64,000 nt of DNA from Actinomyces timonensis DSM 23838 (GCF_000295095.1 NZ_JH806633.1:533424-597423); one strand, 5' to 3'. Shown: positions 50,946-60,539, counted from the stretch's first letter. The notes: a model not told the origin generated them from the sequence alone. Made by a program: numbers and translations.

Positions 50946-53690
50946 ATGCCGGATTTCAACACGCCGGAGCCGCCATCGCGCCCCGCATCGTCCACGAGTA
51001 TTGGGCGCGATGAGGCCGCCTGGCGCTCGACCGTCGTCAAACTGAAGGCACTCGGGATCAGTATTGATCTCACGGGCGCTGAGGATCCCGCCCAGCGCGC
51101 CTTTCCGGTGCGCGGCCGCCTCAGCCTCGAGCTGGGGCGGCCGGCCCGGGGCCTGTGGCTGGACTTCCAGGGCGAGGGCGTGGACTCGCTCGTCATCGAC
51201 GGAAACCCGGAGCGCGTCGAGTGGGACGGGTCCCGGATCGCGCTGCCCCGCCTGGGCGCCGGGGAGCACGACGTCGTCGTGAACGCCCGGGGGCTCTACT
51301 CCAACTCCGGGCAGGGGCTCCACCGCTTCCACGACCCCGTCGACGGCGCGACGTACCTCTACACGCATTTCGAGCCCTCCGATGCCCGGCGCGCCTGGCC
51401 GGTCATGGAGCAGCCCGACCTCAAGGCGCCGGTCTCGCTGGCCGTGGCCCACCCCGCGTCCTGGACCGTCCTGGCCAACGGCCTGCCAGAGGCCGCCGCT
51501 GAGCCGGGTGGTGCTCCCGGCGCGCTGGGGGACTGGCCCCTCGCGGCCTTGCCTGCCGGCGCCGTCGTCACCCGCTTCGCGCCCACCAGGCCGCTGCCCT
51601 CCTATCTCACGGCGCTCGCCGCGGGGCCGTGGCACCGGGCGACGGGCCAGTGGCGCAGCCCCGAGTACCCGGAGACGAAGCACGTGCCGCTGTCCTGGTG
51701 CTGCCGCGCCTCCTTGGCCGAGCACCTCGACGCCGACGAGCTCCTGGCGCTGACCCGCGACGGACTGGGCCTGTTCGAGCGGGCCTACGGCTACCCGTTC
51801 CCCTGGGGCTCCTACGACTCCGTCCTTGTTCCCGAGTACAACCTCGGGGCCATGGAGAACCCCGGCTGCGTCACCTTCAGCGAGGAGCGCTACCTGTTCC
51901 GGGGCCCTGCCACCTCGGCCCAAAGGGCGTCGAGGGCCACCACCATCCTGCACGAGATGAGCCATATGTGGTTCGGCGACCTCGTCACCCCGCGATGGTG
52001 GGAGGACACCTGGCTCAAGGAGTCCTTCGCGGACCACCAGGGCACCTGGGCTGCCAGCGCCCTGGGCTACGACGGCGCCTGGGTCTCCTTCGCCTCGACC
52101 CGCAAGGCCTGGGCCTACCTGGAGGACCAGCGCGCCGCCACGACCCACCCGATCGTCGCCACCGTCGACGACGTCGAGGCGGCCCGCCAGGTCTTCGACG
52201 GCATCAGCTACGCCAAGGGCGCGGCGGTCCTCAAACAGCTCGCCGCCTATGTGGGGGAGGAGGCCTTCTACGCCGCCGCGCACGAATGGTTCGACTCGCG
52301 CGCCTTCGCCAACGGCGCCCTCGACGACTTCCTCGACACCCTCGGCCGGGCCTCCGGGCGGGACATGCGCCCATGGGCCCAGGCGTGGCTGCGCACCTGC
52401 GGCCCCTCGATCCTCACCACCGAGATCGAGACCGAGGACGGCGCCATCACGCGGCTCGCCGTCAAGCAGGCCTGCACCGACCCGCTCACCGGCGAGCCCG
52501 TCATCCGCCCCCACAGCCTCGTCGTCGGGCTCTACTCCTTCGACTCCTCCGGCGCCCTCACCCGCACGGACCGGCTCCCAGCCCGTCTGGCCGAGGAGAT
52601 CACCGAGATCCCCGGGGCTGTGGGCCTGGACGCCCCGGACCTGGTGCTCGTCAACGACGAGGACCTCACCTACGCCGTCGTGCGCCCGGAGGCGGCATCC
52701 CTGCGCGTCATGCTCGACTCGCTCAGCGCGCTGGCCGACCCGATGGCCCGGGCCCTGGCGTGGTCGAGCCTGCACAACCTGCTGCGCGACGCCCGCCTGA
52801 GCGCGACGGACTTCGTCACGGCGGTCCTCGCCCACGCCGACGACGCCACCGAGCTCGGCACTCTCGCCACGCTGCTCTCGCAGGCCTCCCGCGCCGCGCT
52901 CACCTACGCCGAGGGGCACGAGCGCCGCGCCCTCGTGGGGCGCCTCCTCGGCGTGCCCTCGGGCGACGGCATGGCCGACTCCGGGGCCCCCGACGCCTGG
53001 GAGCGCCTGGAGCGCAGCAGGCCTGGCTCTGGCGCCCAGCTCGTCCGGCTGCGAGCCTGGCTCGCGCTGGCGGGAAACGCCTCAGTGCTGGCCGAGGACG
53101 ACGAGGACGGCCCCGCCGGGGGAGAGGGAGTCGAGGCGACGGTGGCGCGCCTGCGCTCGCTCCTCGACGCCGGCCTGCCGGGCCTGGAGATGACCGCCGA
53201 GCTGCGCTGGCAGGCCCTCGGCGCCCTCGCGCGCCTAGGAGCCCTCACCGGCGGCGACCTCGAGGCCCAGCGGCGCGCCGACCCCTCCGCCTCCGGCCGC
53301 GTCCACGCCCTCCAGGTGGCCTCGGCCGCGCCCACAGCCGAGGCCAAGCAGGAGATCCTCACCAGACTCCTGGAGGACCCCGCGCTGTCCAACGACGAGG
53401 TCGGCGCGCTCCTCAAGGCCTACTCGACCGTGGCGCACCGGCGCCTGACCGCGCCCCTGACCGGCACCTACCTCGACGCCCTGGAGCGGATCTGGTCCGA
53501 GCGCGGGCAGGAGATCGCCACGCTCATCGTACTGGGGCTCTTCCCCGCCGCGGGGGACGATGACGACCTGTCCCAGGTGGAGTCCTGGCTCGTCCACCAC
53601 GCGGGCGCCCCCGCCGCCCTGCGGCGCCTCGTGCTCAAGTCGGAGGACGACCTGGCCCGGGCGCTGCGGGCCCGCAGGGTCGTGGGCTGA
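50946..53690 (+). CDS. pepN: aminopeptidase N, M1 family
   Basis: This 914-residue zinc metallopeptidase removes N-terminal residues from peptides. The catalytic core has the exopeptidase motif GAMEN (from about 301), HEMSH at 336-340 and the third zinc ligand Glu359 in WLKESF, the standard HExxH-18-E spacing. A catalytic Tyr is in ISYAKGAAVLKQL. A long helical C-terminal domain follows (ERAP1-like). No signal peptide is present, so it acts in the cytoplasm. It lies 18 bases after gnd. Confidence 0.95.
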   Translation: MPDFNTPEPPSRPASSTSIGRDEAAWRSTVVKLKALGISIDLTGAEDPAQRAFPVRGRLSLELGRPARGLWLDFQGEGVDSLVIDGNPERVEWDGSRIALPRLGAGEHDVVVNARGLYSNSGQGLHRFHDPVDGATYLYTHFEPSDARRAWPVMEQPDLKAPVSLAVAHPASWTVLANGLPEAAAEPGGAPGALGDWPLAALPAGAVVTRFAPTRPLPSYLTALAAGPWHRATGQWRSPEYPETKHVPLSWCCRASLAEHLDADELLALTRDGLGLFERAYGYPFPWGSYDSVLVPEYNLGAMENPGCVTFSEERYLFRGPATSAQRASRATTILHEMSHMWFGDLVTPRWWEDTWLKESFADHQGTWAASALGYDGAWVSFASTRKAWAYLEDQRAATTHPIVATVDDVEAARQVFDGISYAKGAAVLKQLAAYVGEEAFYAAAHEWFDSRAFANGALDDFLDTLGRASGRDMRPWAQAWLRTCGPSILTTEIETEDGAITRLAVKQACTDPLTGEPVIRPHSLVVGLYSFDSSGALTRTDRLPARLAEEITEIPGAVGLDAPDLVLVNDEDLTYAVVRPEAASLRVMLDSLSALADPMARALAWSSLHNLLRDARLSATDFVTAVLAHADDATELGTLATLLSQASRAALTYAEGHERRALVGRLLGVPSGDGMADSGAPDAWERLERSRPGSGAQLVRLRAWLALAGNASVLAEDDEDGPAGGEGVEATVARLRSLLDAGLPGLEMTAELRWQALGALARLGALTGGDLEAQRRADPSASGRVHALQVASAAPTAEAKQEILTRLLEDPALSNDEVGALLKAYSTVAHRRLTAPLTGTYLDALERIWSERGQEIATLIVLGLFPAAGDDDDLSQVESWLVHHAGAPAALRRLVLKSEDDLARALRARRVVG

Positions 53691-53847
53691 CCGCCCGCCA
53701 TCGCCCGGTCCGATCCGCGGCCTGTGGCCGTATTCCCACGTTCGATGAGGGAGTGACGGCCCGATCGGCGCGACGATGGCGCGCGGAGACCGGTATGGTG
53801 GGGCCCATCGCGGCGCGACGAGCGCCGCCCTACCAGAGGGGGCCACG

Positions 53848-54294
53848 ATGACGAGCATTCCATCGGATTCGGACACCACGTCGACTCAGACCCTCGGCGC
53901 GATCGATTTCTCCGCCGACGTCGACGCCCAGGTCATCGGCCTCTCGGCTCAGGACCGGGCTGCGATCGCCGCCCTACCGGCGGGCACGGCGCTTCTCATC
54001 GTCCAGCACGGCCCGGTGACCGGGGCGCGATTCCTCCTGGACGCCCAGCAGACGACCGTCGGCCGCCATCCCCGCGCCGACATCTTCCTCGACGACGTGA
54101 CCGTGTCCCGCAAGCACGCGATCTTCTCCTCCGTCGACGGCGGCGGGTACGCTGTGCGCGACTCCGGCTCGCTCAACGGCACGTACGTCAACAGGGAGCG
54201 CGTGGAGCAGACCGCCCTGCGCGCCGGTGACGAGGTCCAGATCGGCAAGTTCCGGATGACCTACCACCCCGGCCCCGCCGCGCCCGCCCTGTGA
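53848..54294 (+). CDS. garA: FHA-domain regulator, GarA/OdhI-like
   Basis: GarA/OdhI is a phospho-switch that inhibits 2-oxoglutarate dehydrogenase and affects glutamate metabolism. The 148-residue product ends in an FHA domain with GRHPRADIFLDDVTVSRKHA and DSGSLNGTYVNRERV, very close to mycobacterial GarA, and LRAGDEVQIGKFRMTYH. The N-terminal tail has TTSTQTLGAIDF, the place of the ETTSVF motif in GarA; the kinase-site threonine there is less canonical. The ATG at 53848 has AGGGGGCC upstream. It heads a cluster with ftsR, a bifunctional nuclease and a second MerR gene, the same order as Rv1827-Rv1830. Confidence 0.9.
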   Translation: MTSIPSDSDTTSTQTLGAIDFSADVDAQVIGLSAQDRAAIAALPAGTALLIVQHGPVTGARFLLDAQQTTVGRHPRADIFLDDVTVSRKHAIFSSVDGGGYAVRDSGSLNGTYVNRERVEQTALRAGDEVQIGKFRMTYHPGPAAPAL

Positions 54295-55034
54295 ACCGGC
54301 CCAGTCGAGCCAGAGAGCACAGCCCCGCCCCCGTCCAGGGGGCTCTGGGGCCGTGGCCGCGCGGTGTCTCCCGCGAGGCCACGATGAAGATCAGCGAGGT
54401 CGTCGAGGCGCTGAGGGCGGAGTTCCCCGCGCTGTCGGTCTCCAAGCTGCGCTACCTGGAGACCGAGGGCCTCATCTCGCCCCACCGGATCGGCAACGGC
54501 TACCGGCGCTACTCGCAGGCCGACGTCGCCCGGCTGCGCTTCGCCTTGACCGCACAGCGCGACGAGTACCTGCCACTGGGCGTCATCCGGGAGCGCCTGG
54601 AGGACATGGACGCCTCCGCCTCCGCCCCGGATCCCGCGCCGGTGGCCCGAGTGGTCGTCTCGCAGGGGCGCGCCGTCGAGGGATCCGACATGAGCCTGGA
54701 GGACCTGCGGGCCCTCACGGGCGCCTCTGAGTCGGATATCAACGAGCTCATCTCAGCCGGGCTCATCGCCGCCGACGCGCGCGGGCGCTTCGCCCCCCAG
54801 AGCCTGCGCATCACGCGCCTCGCCCTGGAGGCGGCGCGCCTGGGGCTGCCCCTGCGCAATCTACGATCCGTGCGCACCAGCGCGGAGAGGGCCGCGGACT
54901 CCATCGACCAGGCCACGCAGTCGGCCCGGCGCCGCTCGGCCACAGCGGCCGAGGACTCCGCGACCCAGCTCGCGGGTATCGTCGGCCAGTTGCATGGGGA
55001 ACTGCTGCACCTGGCCGTGCGCGCCCTGTCCTGA
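54291..55034 (+). CDS. ftsR: MerR-family regulator, FtsR-like (Rv1828 type)
   Basis: FtsR in Corynebacterium activates ftsZ. The 247-residue product has a winged helix MerR domain from about 32 (MKISEVVEALRAEFPALSVS and KLRYLETEGLISPHRIGNGYRRYSQADV in part), a central linker and a C-terminal helical region. The GTG overlaps the garA stop (GTGA); the first 31 residues before MKISEV are not conserved, so a start at the internal ATG near 54384 is possible. Cluster order supports the call. Confidence 0.88.
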   Translation: MNRPSRAREHSPAPVQGALGPWPRGVSREATMKISEVVEALRAEFPALSVSKLRYLETEGLISPHRIGNGYRRYSQADVARLRFALTAQRDEYLPLGVIRERLEDMDASASAPDPAPVARVVVSQGRAVEGSDMSLEDLRALTGASESDINELISAGLIAADARGRFAPQSLRITRLALEAARLGLPLRNLRSVRTSAERAADSIDQATQSARRRSATAAEDSATQLAGIVGQLHGELLHLAVRALS

Positions 55035-55138
55035 GCCGCGCCACCGGTCATCAGCCCCACCCGCATCCCTGCGATCACCGGTGAGTCGGTGAGCCCATTC
55101 GCCAGACGTGGCGCCCAGCCGACCCGTAGCCTTGTGGC

Positions 55139-55618
55139 GTGCGCCCCATGCATCTCGTGGGCATCCGATCCACCGCAGCATCCACCGGACTCGTCGCCAT
55201 CCTCGTCGAGGCCGGTGGACCCGGCATGATCGCCGTGCCGGTCACCGCGCGCGAAGGGCTTGTTCTCTCCGAGCCCGATCCCTCCACGCAGCCCGCCTGG
55301 GCGGGTCTCCTGGCGCGCAGTATTCAGGCGCTGGGCGGCTCCATCCTCCAGATCCGCTTGGGTGCCGACGCCGATGCGCGCCTCGTCTGCGGGCTCGTCC
55401 TCGCCGGCAACCACGACCGCGGGGAGGTGGGGGAGATCCCCTGCGCTCCCGGCGACGCCCTTGTCCTGGCGAGCGCCTTGGACCGGCCGATCCTGGCCTC
55501 CGAGGCGCTTCTGAGGCTGCGCGGGGTGGACCTGGGCGAGCAGACCATGCACGAGAGGATGGCCCGCTGGCGCCGCAGCCTCGCCACCGCCATTCCGGAG
55601 GAACCTCCGGGCAGGTGA
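55139..55618 (+). CDS. bifunctional nuclease family protein (DUF151/BFN)
   Basis: The 159-residue product is of the BFN/DUF151 family (plant BFNs have RNase and DNase activity; bacterial roles are poorly known). It shows MHLVGIRS at the N-terminus, conserved IPVTAREG-like sequence (here AVPVTAREG) and IPCAPGDALVLASAL with the family's Ser/Asp-Ala pattern. The GTG at 55139 is preceded by TAGCCT and six bases, suggesting a leaderless mRNA; ATG at 55148 is an alternative. The position between two MerR genes matches Mycobacterium. Confidence 0.83.
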   Translation: MRPMHLVGIRSTAASTGLVAILVEAGGPGMIAVPVTAREGLVLSEPDPSTQPAWAGLLARSIQALGGSILQIRLGADADARLVCGLVLAGNHDRGEVGEIPCAPGDALVLASALDRPILASEALLRLRGVDLGEQTMHERMARWRRSLATAIPEEPPGR

Positions 55619-55923
55619 GGGCGGGATGATCACCTCGCTGGAGCGACACGCGGGACTCATGTGACAGATGTGACTACTGAGGTGATCTCCGTCACGTTCA
55701 CGGTTGACGGGGTGGCCCTGGAATCCCCGGATACCAGGCGAAACCCGACCCCTCGCCGTCGCGCATCGAGTTGAGGTTGAGATTGAGGACCAGAAGGGGC
55801 GCCTCCGTCGGCGTGCCCTTCGTTGAGCGGGGGCGGATGGCCCTCTATCGTGGGGCATGCGGTCGACGACGGAACCCCCGTCGCGATCCCATGGCCGGTA
55901 CCCGATCTGTGAGGAGCAGTCCT
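55619..55923 (+). other. intergenic region with promoter before merR
   Basis: These 305 bases hold no protein gene that I can support. They contain a good sigma-70-type promoter at 55823-55851, giving a transcript with a leader of roughly 65 bases before the second merR gene. The part at 55650-55720 has GTGAC/GTCAC-type repeats that could be regulator sites. Confidence 0.5.
55823..55851 (+). promoter_or_regulatory. promoter of second merR gene
   Basis: TTGAGC (55823-55828) and TATCGT (55846-55851) are separated by the optimal 17 bases and lie 72 bases before the GTG start. Confidence 0.6.
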
Positions 55924-56493
55924 GTGAGCGCGAACGAAGCGAGTCTTCACGCACCCGCACCGCAGCTCGCCCAGGGCATGCTCTTCGGCGACACGCTTCC
56001 GGACCTCGACACCTCCTCGGGGTACCGCGGGCCGATCGCCTGCCGCGCCGCCGGTATCACCTACCGCCAGCTGGACTACTGGGCCCGCACCGGGCTGGTC
56101 GAGCCCACGGTGCGCGGCGCCAAGGGCTCGGGCACGCAGCGCCTCTACTCCTTCCGCGACATCCTCCTGCTCAAGATCGTCAAGCGGCTGCTCGACACCG
56201 GCGTCTCCCTCCAGCAGATCCGCACCGCGGTGGACGCCCTCCACGAGCGGGGCGTCGAGGACCTCACCTCCATGACCCTCATGAGCGACGGCGCCTCCGT
56301 CTACGAGTGCACCTCCGCCGATGAGGTCATCGACCTCGTCCAGGGCGGGCAGGGCGTCTTCGGGATCGCTGTGGGCCGGGTCTGGCACGAGGTCGAGGGA
56401 TCGCTCGCCGAGCTGCCCGTCGACCACGCCGAGGCCCCCGTCGTTGAGGACGAGCTCGCCAAGCGCAGGGCCGCCAAGCGCCAGGCCGGCTGA
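55924..56493 (+). CDS. MerR-family regulator (Rv1830 type)
   Basis: The 189-residue product has one MerR helix-turn-helix domain (about 40-110: YRGPIACRAAGITYRQLDYW, ARTGLVEPTVRGAKGSGTQR in part, LYSFRDILLLKIVKRLLDTG) and a C-terminal effector part (GASVYECTSADEVIDLVQGG). The GTG at 55924 has GAGGAG upstream. It is orthologous in position and sequence type to Rv1830, which in mycobacteria is linked to cell-cycle control. It converges on the Hsp70 gene. Confidence 0.87.
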   Translation: MSANEASLHAPAPQLAQGMLFGDTLPDLDTSSGYRGPIACRAAGITYRQLDYWARTGLVEPTVRGAKGSGTQRLYSFRDILLLKIVKRLLDTGVSLQQIRTAVDALHERGVEDLTSMTLMSDGASVYECTSADEVIDLVQGGQGVFGIAVGRVWHEVEGSLAELPVDHAEAPVVEDELAKRRAAKRQAG

Positions 56494-56510
56494 ATCATCC
56501 ACTCACAACG

Positions 56511-56550
56511 ACGCCCCGCCGCCCCTGTTGCCAGGGTGCGAGCGGGGCGT
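56511..56550. terminator. bidirectional terminator between merR and Hsp70 gene
   Basis: A perfect 9-bp stem (acgccccgc 56511-56519 with gcggggcgt 56542-56550) with inner pairing lies between convergent genes. Confidence 0.65.
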
Positions 56551-56572
56551 TCGCGCGCCTCGGGGCCGGCCC

Positions 56573-58201
56573 TCAGTCGGTCTGGCGGCCCAGGACGTAG
56601 CGGCGGGAGAAGCCGTCCTCCAGGTCGGTGATCGTCACCTGGACGAGCCCGGCGGAGTCGATCTCGTAGCGCTCCTGGATGCGGCGGCCCACCCCCGTGC
56701 GCTCGACGGCGCGCCCGGCCAGGTCCTCGTCGCGCAGGGCGGGGTCGAAGGGGAAGACGATCTCCTGGTACGGGGCGAGTTCGCCGCGGGGCTCGCCGTC
56801 GGCGTCCACGCCCGCGCACTCGACGAAGCGGAAGCAGCCGATGTTGTGTACCGCCGTGTACTCGCGGGTGATGACCGTGCCCTCGCGGGTGGCGCCGGCT
56901 TGGATCGCGTCCTCGCCCAGGATCGCGTCGAAGATCGTGCGCTGGCCGCCCTCGGCCTCGCGGAACACGCCGAAGCCGCGCGAGAGGCGGTCGATGAGGT
57001 CGTAGCCGGAGTCGCGGTCCGAGGCGATGGCCAGGCCGATCGCGGTGGAGGCGCCGGGGTAGGGAGAGCGGTGGACCCGCGCGCCGAAGCGCTCGCGCAG
57101 CATCCTGGGCACGAGGGGGAGCGCGGAGCCCCCGCCGACGAGGTGGACGCCCGCGACCTCGGTGAGGTCCGGGTCGCCGTCGGCGAGCCTGCCGACGAGC
57201 GGCTCCATGAGATCCAGCGAGCGCTCCAGGAGCGGGCGGCAGGCGTCGTAGAGCTCAGCGGCCTGGATGACGATGTCCTCGCCGCGCACATCCAGGGCGA
57301 TGCGGCGCGTCTGGGGGGACAGGGCCTCCTTGGCGTCGCGGCACTGGTCGAGCAGGTCGGAGACCTCGCGGTCATCGAGGTCCTCCTCGCGCAGGCCCGC
57401 GCGCTCGAGCGCGAACTGGGCCAGGAGGAGGTCGACGTCGTCGCCGCCGAGGTCTCCCAGGCCGCGCGAGGCGAGCACCTCGTGGGCGATGCCGCGCACG
57501 TCGACGAGCGAGGTGTCGAACGTGCCCCCACCGAGGTCGTAGACCAGCACACGGGTGCGCTTGGAGGAGACAGTGCGGGCCTTGCGGTGGGTGTACTCGA
57601 AGCCGGCCGCGCTGGGCTCGTTGAGCATGGCGATGACGTTGAATCCGGCGTCGCCGAAGGCCTCCAACGTCAGGAGGCGCTGGGCGCCGAAGGCGTGGGC
57701 CGGCACAGCGACGGCCACCGACACGCGCGATCCCCGCGCGCCGGGGTCCGTGCCATCCATGCCGGGGGCCGCCTTGAGCTGAGCGCGCAGGTGGCGCAGG
57801 TAGTCGGTGAGGATCTCCAGGACGGTGAAGCGCTGGCCGCCGAGGTCGACCTCGGCGGCCGGGGTGATGCGCGGGCTCGACAGGCGACGCTTGAGGCTGC
57901 GCAGCAGGGGAGCGCCCTCACGGGCCGCGGCCCGGGCGGCGAAGCCGTGGACGAGGCCGTCGGGGGTCAGGGCGGTGAGCGAGGGCAGGTACTCCTGGAT
58001 ATCGCCGTGCTCATCGGTGAAGGTGACCACCGGGTAGTTCCCACGGTCGACGCGGGCCACCACGGTGCGCGTGGTACCCAGGTCGATGCCGAGCGAGGGG
58101 CCGGGCTGGTTGTCGGGGGCGGCAGGGGCCTTGACTCGGCGGCGGCCGCTGGAAGAGGAGGCGGGCAGGGTCCCTGGGGTGCGCGGGCGCTCAACTGTCA
58201 T
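56573..58201 (-). CDS. Hsp70-family protein (short DnaK paralogue)
   Basis: The 542-residue product has the actin-like ATPase fold of Hsp70: SLGIDLGTTRTVVARV (about 38-53), VAVPAHAFGAQR, VLVYDLGGGTFDTSLVDV and VHLVGGGSALPLVPRML. It is about 80 residues shorter than DnaK. The beta-sandwich substrate domain is present but the helical lid is essentially absent. The start at 58201 lies on a poor ribosome-binding site; the first 35 residues are low-complexity. No dnaJ or grpE neighbours it, so it is a specialised paralogue with unknown client. Confidence 0.9.
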   Translation of the reverse strand: MTVERPRTPGTLPASSSSGRRRVKAPAAPDNQPGPSLGIDLGTTRTVVARVDRGNYPVVTFTDEHGDIQEYLPSLTALTPDGLVHGFAARAAAREGAPLLRSLKRRLSSPRITPAAEVDLGGQRFTVLEILTDYLRHLRAQLKAAPGMDGTDPGARGSRVSVAVAVPAHAFGAQRLLTLEAFGDAGFNVIAMLNEPSAAGFEYTHRKARTVSSKRTRVLVYDLGGGTFDTSLVDVRGIAHEVLASRGLGDLGGDDVDLLLAQFALERAGLREEDLDDREVSDLLDQCRDAKEALSPQTRRIALDVRGEDIVIQAAELYDACRPLLERSLDLMEPLVGRLADGDPDLTEVAGVHLVGGGSALPLVPRMLRERFGARVHRSPYPGASTAIGLAIASDRDSGYDLIDRLSRGFGVFREAEGGQRTIFDAILGEDAIQAGATREGTVITREYTAVHNIGCFRFVECAGVDADGEPRGELAPYQEIVFPFDPALRDEDLAGRAVERTGVGRRIQERYEIDSAGLVQVTITDLEDGFSRRYVLGRQTD

Positions 58202-58511
58202 GGTGGAGAGCCTAGCGGGGCGCGGGCGGATCGGGCCGAGCCCCACCGAAGGATGAGCGAATTAGGGTGCCGCCCGCTCGACGGAACCGCGGGAGGCACT
58301 GGCGAAGGCCCCGCCCGACAGACAGACGGGCCTTGCCCGGGCACGGTCGCGACGGTACTGTGACCTACGTTTGACACAGGCTCTGCCAGGGGGATCATCG
58401 ACGACCCCGTGGCGCCTCATCCCACCCCAGGATCCCCATCTCGCGGTCTGCCGCGCCCGGTGACTGAGTGGATGGCGCCTGGCAGTGCCGACCACTGAGA
58501 GGAGGCACCGG
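58202..58511. other. divergent promoter region of Hsp70 and sucrose-type PTS genes
   Basis: These 310 bases carry no gene that I can support. A perfect -35 hexamer TTGACA lies at 58371-58376, about 135 bases before the PTS start; the -10 region 17 bases on (ATCATC) is weak. An imperfect GGTC-GACC palindrome at 58346-58366, just upstream of the hexamer, could be an activator or LacI-type site. Confidence 0.45.
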
Positions 58512-60539
58512 GTGGCAATGGATCACGCCCGGGTGGCGACCGACGTCCTGACCTACGTCGGCGGCGCGGAGAACATCACGGCGGCCGCGCACTGCGCGAC
58601 CCGCCTGCGCCTTGTCCTTGCGGACTTGGACAAGGTCGATCAGAAGGCGCTCGACAAGGACCCCGATATCAAGGGGACCTTCATCGCCGGAGGCATGTAC
58701 CAGATCATCGTCGGCCCCGGCGATGTCGACCAGGTCTTCGATCGCATGATCGCGACCGGCGGGGTCAAGGAGGTCTCGAAGGACGAGGCCAAGCAGGTCG
58801 CCGCGCAGTCCGGCAACCTCGTCTCGCGCTTCATCAAGATGATCGCAGACATCTTCGTCCCGATCCTCCCCGCCCTCATCGCCGGCGGTCTCATGATGGC
58901 GATCAACAACGTCCTGACGGCCGAGGGCCTCTTCGGCGACATGTCGCTCAAGGAGCGCTGGACCTGGCTCGGCGACTACGCCGACCTCATCAACCTCATC
59001 TCCTCGGCGGCCTTCGCCTTCCTGCCCGTGCTCGTGGGCTTCTCCGCGGCCAAGCGCTTCGGCGGCAACGTCTACCTCGGCGGGGCCATGGGCGCCGCCA
59101 TGGTCTCCAGCTCCCTGCTGAGCGCCTACGACATGTCCAAGCCCGAGGCGGCCGCGAAGTTCTGGGAGTTCACCGGGGCCGCCTCCAGCTGGCACCTGTT
59201 CGGCCTGGAGGTCCAGAAGATCGGCTACCAGGCGATGGTCATCCCGATCATCTGCGTCGCCTACCTCATGTCGGTCATCGAGAAGCGACTGCACAAGCGC
59301 CTGTCCGGCACGGCTGACTTCCTCCTCACTCCGCTCATCACCCTGCTGGGAACCGGCTTCCTCACCTTCGTCGTCATCGGCCCGATCACGCGCCAGCTCT
59401 CGATCTGGATCACCGACGGCCTGGACTGGACCTACAACACGCTCGGCCCGCTGGGTGGCGCGCTGTTCGGCCTCGTGTACTCGCCGATCGTCGTCACCGG
59501 TCTCCACCAGTCCTTCCCGGCCGTCGAGATCCCGCTGATCTCTGACATCGCCAACACGGGCGGCTCCTTCATCTTCCCGATCGCCTCCATGGCGAATGTC
59601 GCCCAGGGCGCCGTCGCCATCGCGGTGTTCTTCCGCGCCAGGGACGCCAAGATGAAGGGCCTGGCCGGCGCCGGAGGTGTCTCGGCGCTCCTGGGCATCA
59701 CCGAGCCCGCCATCTTCGGTGTCAACCTGCGCCTGCGCTGGCCGTTCTTCATCGGCATGGGCTCGGCCGCCATTGGCGCCGCGCTCGTGGCCGTGTTCAA
59801 TGTGCGCAGCCAGGCTCTCGGTGCCGCGGGATTCGTCGGCTTCGTGTCGATGGTCCCCAAGCACATCCCGGCCTACCTCGCCCTGGAGGTCCTCGTCGCG
59901 GCGATCGCCTTCAGCGGCGCGTACTTCTACTCGCGCACGGCCAAGGGGGCCGCCTCCCTCGCCGACGGCGATGTCGAGGATGAGGCCGCGCTCGAGGCCG
60001 AGGCGGAGGCCGCCCACGAGCACACCGCCGAGGACGCTCCCCACGAGGCCGTCAAGGCCGAGCTCCCAGCGGAGGCCGCCGAGGACTACTCCGTTACCTC
60101 GCCCATCGAGGGGCGCGTGGTGCCGCTGTCCGAGGTCGAGGACGCCGTCTTCTCCCAGGGCCTGCTCGGCCCGGGCCTTGCCGTGGTCCCGTCCACGGGC
60201 CCGGTGGTCTCACCGGTCGACGGCGAGGTCATCGTCGCCTTCCCGTCCGGCCACGCCTACGGCATCCGCGCCGCCAGCGGCGTGGAGATCCTCATCCACG
60301 TCGGCATGGACACCGTCCAGCTCGACGGCAAGCACTTCAGCCCGAAGGTCCACCAGGGCGACGTCATCCGCCGCGGCACGCCGCTGGTGGAGGTCGACTG
60401 GGACGCGGTCAAGAAGGCCGGGTACCAGATCGTCACGCCGATCGTCGTGTCGAACGGGGACAAGTTCTCCGGGATCTCCGAGGCTGGCACCCGGGACGCC
60501 TCGCGTGGTGACGCGCTGTTCAGCGTCAACCACGACTGA
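58512..60539 (+). CDS. PTS permease EIIBCA, sucrose/glucoside class
   Basis: The 675-residue membrane protein has order B-C-A. The EIIB phosphocysteine is in AAHCATRLRLVL (Cys28). EIIC follows with IPALIAGGLMMAINNVL-type helices, PIVVTGLHQSFPAVE and LGITEPAIFGVNLR, closest to sucrose/trehalose-type EIIC. A long acidic Ala/Glu linker leads to EIIA with its phosphohistidine in ILIHVGMDTV (His596). The GTG at 58512 has GAGGAGG seven bases upstream. Downstream on the opposite strand is a LacI regulator. No sucrase is next to it, so the assignment to sucrose (ScrA) is likely but not certain. Confidence 0.9.
   Translation: MAMDHARVATDVLTYVGGAENITAAAHCATRLRLVLADLDKVDQKALDKDPDIKGTFIAGGMYQIIVGPGDVDQVFDRMIATGGVKEVSKDEAKQVAAQSGNLVSRFIKMIADIFVPILPALIAGGLMMAINNVLTAEGLFGDMSLKERWTWLGDYADLINLISSAAFAFLPVLVGFSAAKRFGGNVYLGGAMGAAMVSSSLLSAYDMSKPEAAAKFWEFTGAASSWHLFGLEVQKIGYQAMVIPIICVAYLMSVIEKRLHKRLSGTADFLLTPLITLLGTGFLTFVVIGPITRQLSIWITDGLDWTYNTLGPLGGALFGLVYSPIVVTGLHQSFPAVEIPLISDIANTGGSFIFPIASMANVAQGAVAIAVFFRARDAKMKGLAGAGGVSALLGITEPAIFGVNLRLRWPFFIGMGSAAIGAALVAVFNVRSQALGAAGFVGFVSMVPKHIPAYLALEVLVAAIAFSGAYFYSRTAKGAASLADGDVEDEAALEAEAEAAHEHTAEDAPHEAVKAELPAEAAEDYSVTSPIEGRVVPLSEVEDAVFSQGLLGPGLAVVPSTGPVVSPVDGEVIVAFPSGHAYGIRAASGVEILIHVGMDTVQLDGKHFSPKVHQGDVIRRGTPLVEVDWDAVKKAGYQIVTPIVVSNGDKFSGISEAGTRDASRGDALFSVNHD

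Noticed and set aside
58395-60044. 549-codon open frame on the minus strand opposite the second PTS gene
   Set aside because: Antisense shadow caused by codon bias; the plus-strand PTS has phosphorylation motifs and a ribosome-binding site.
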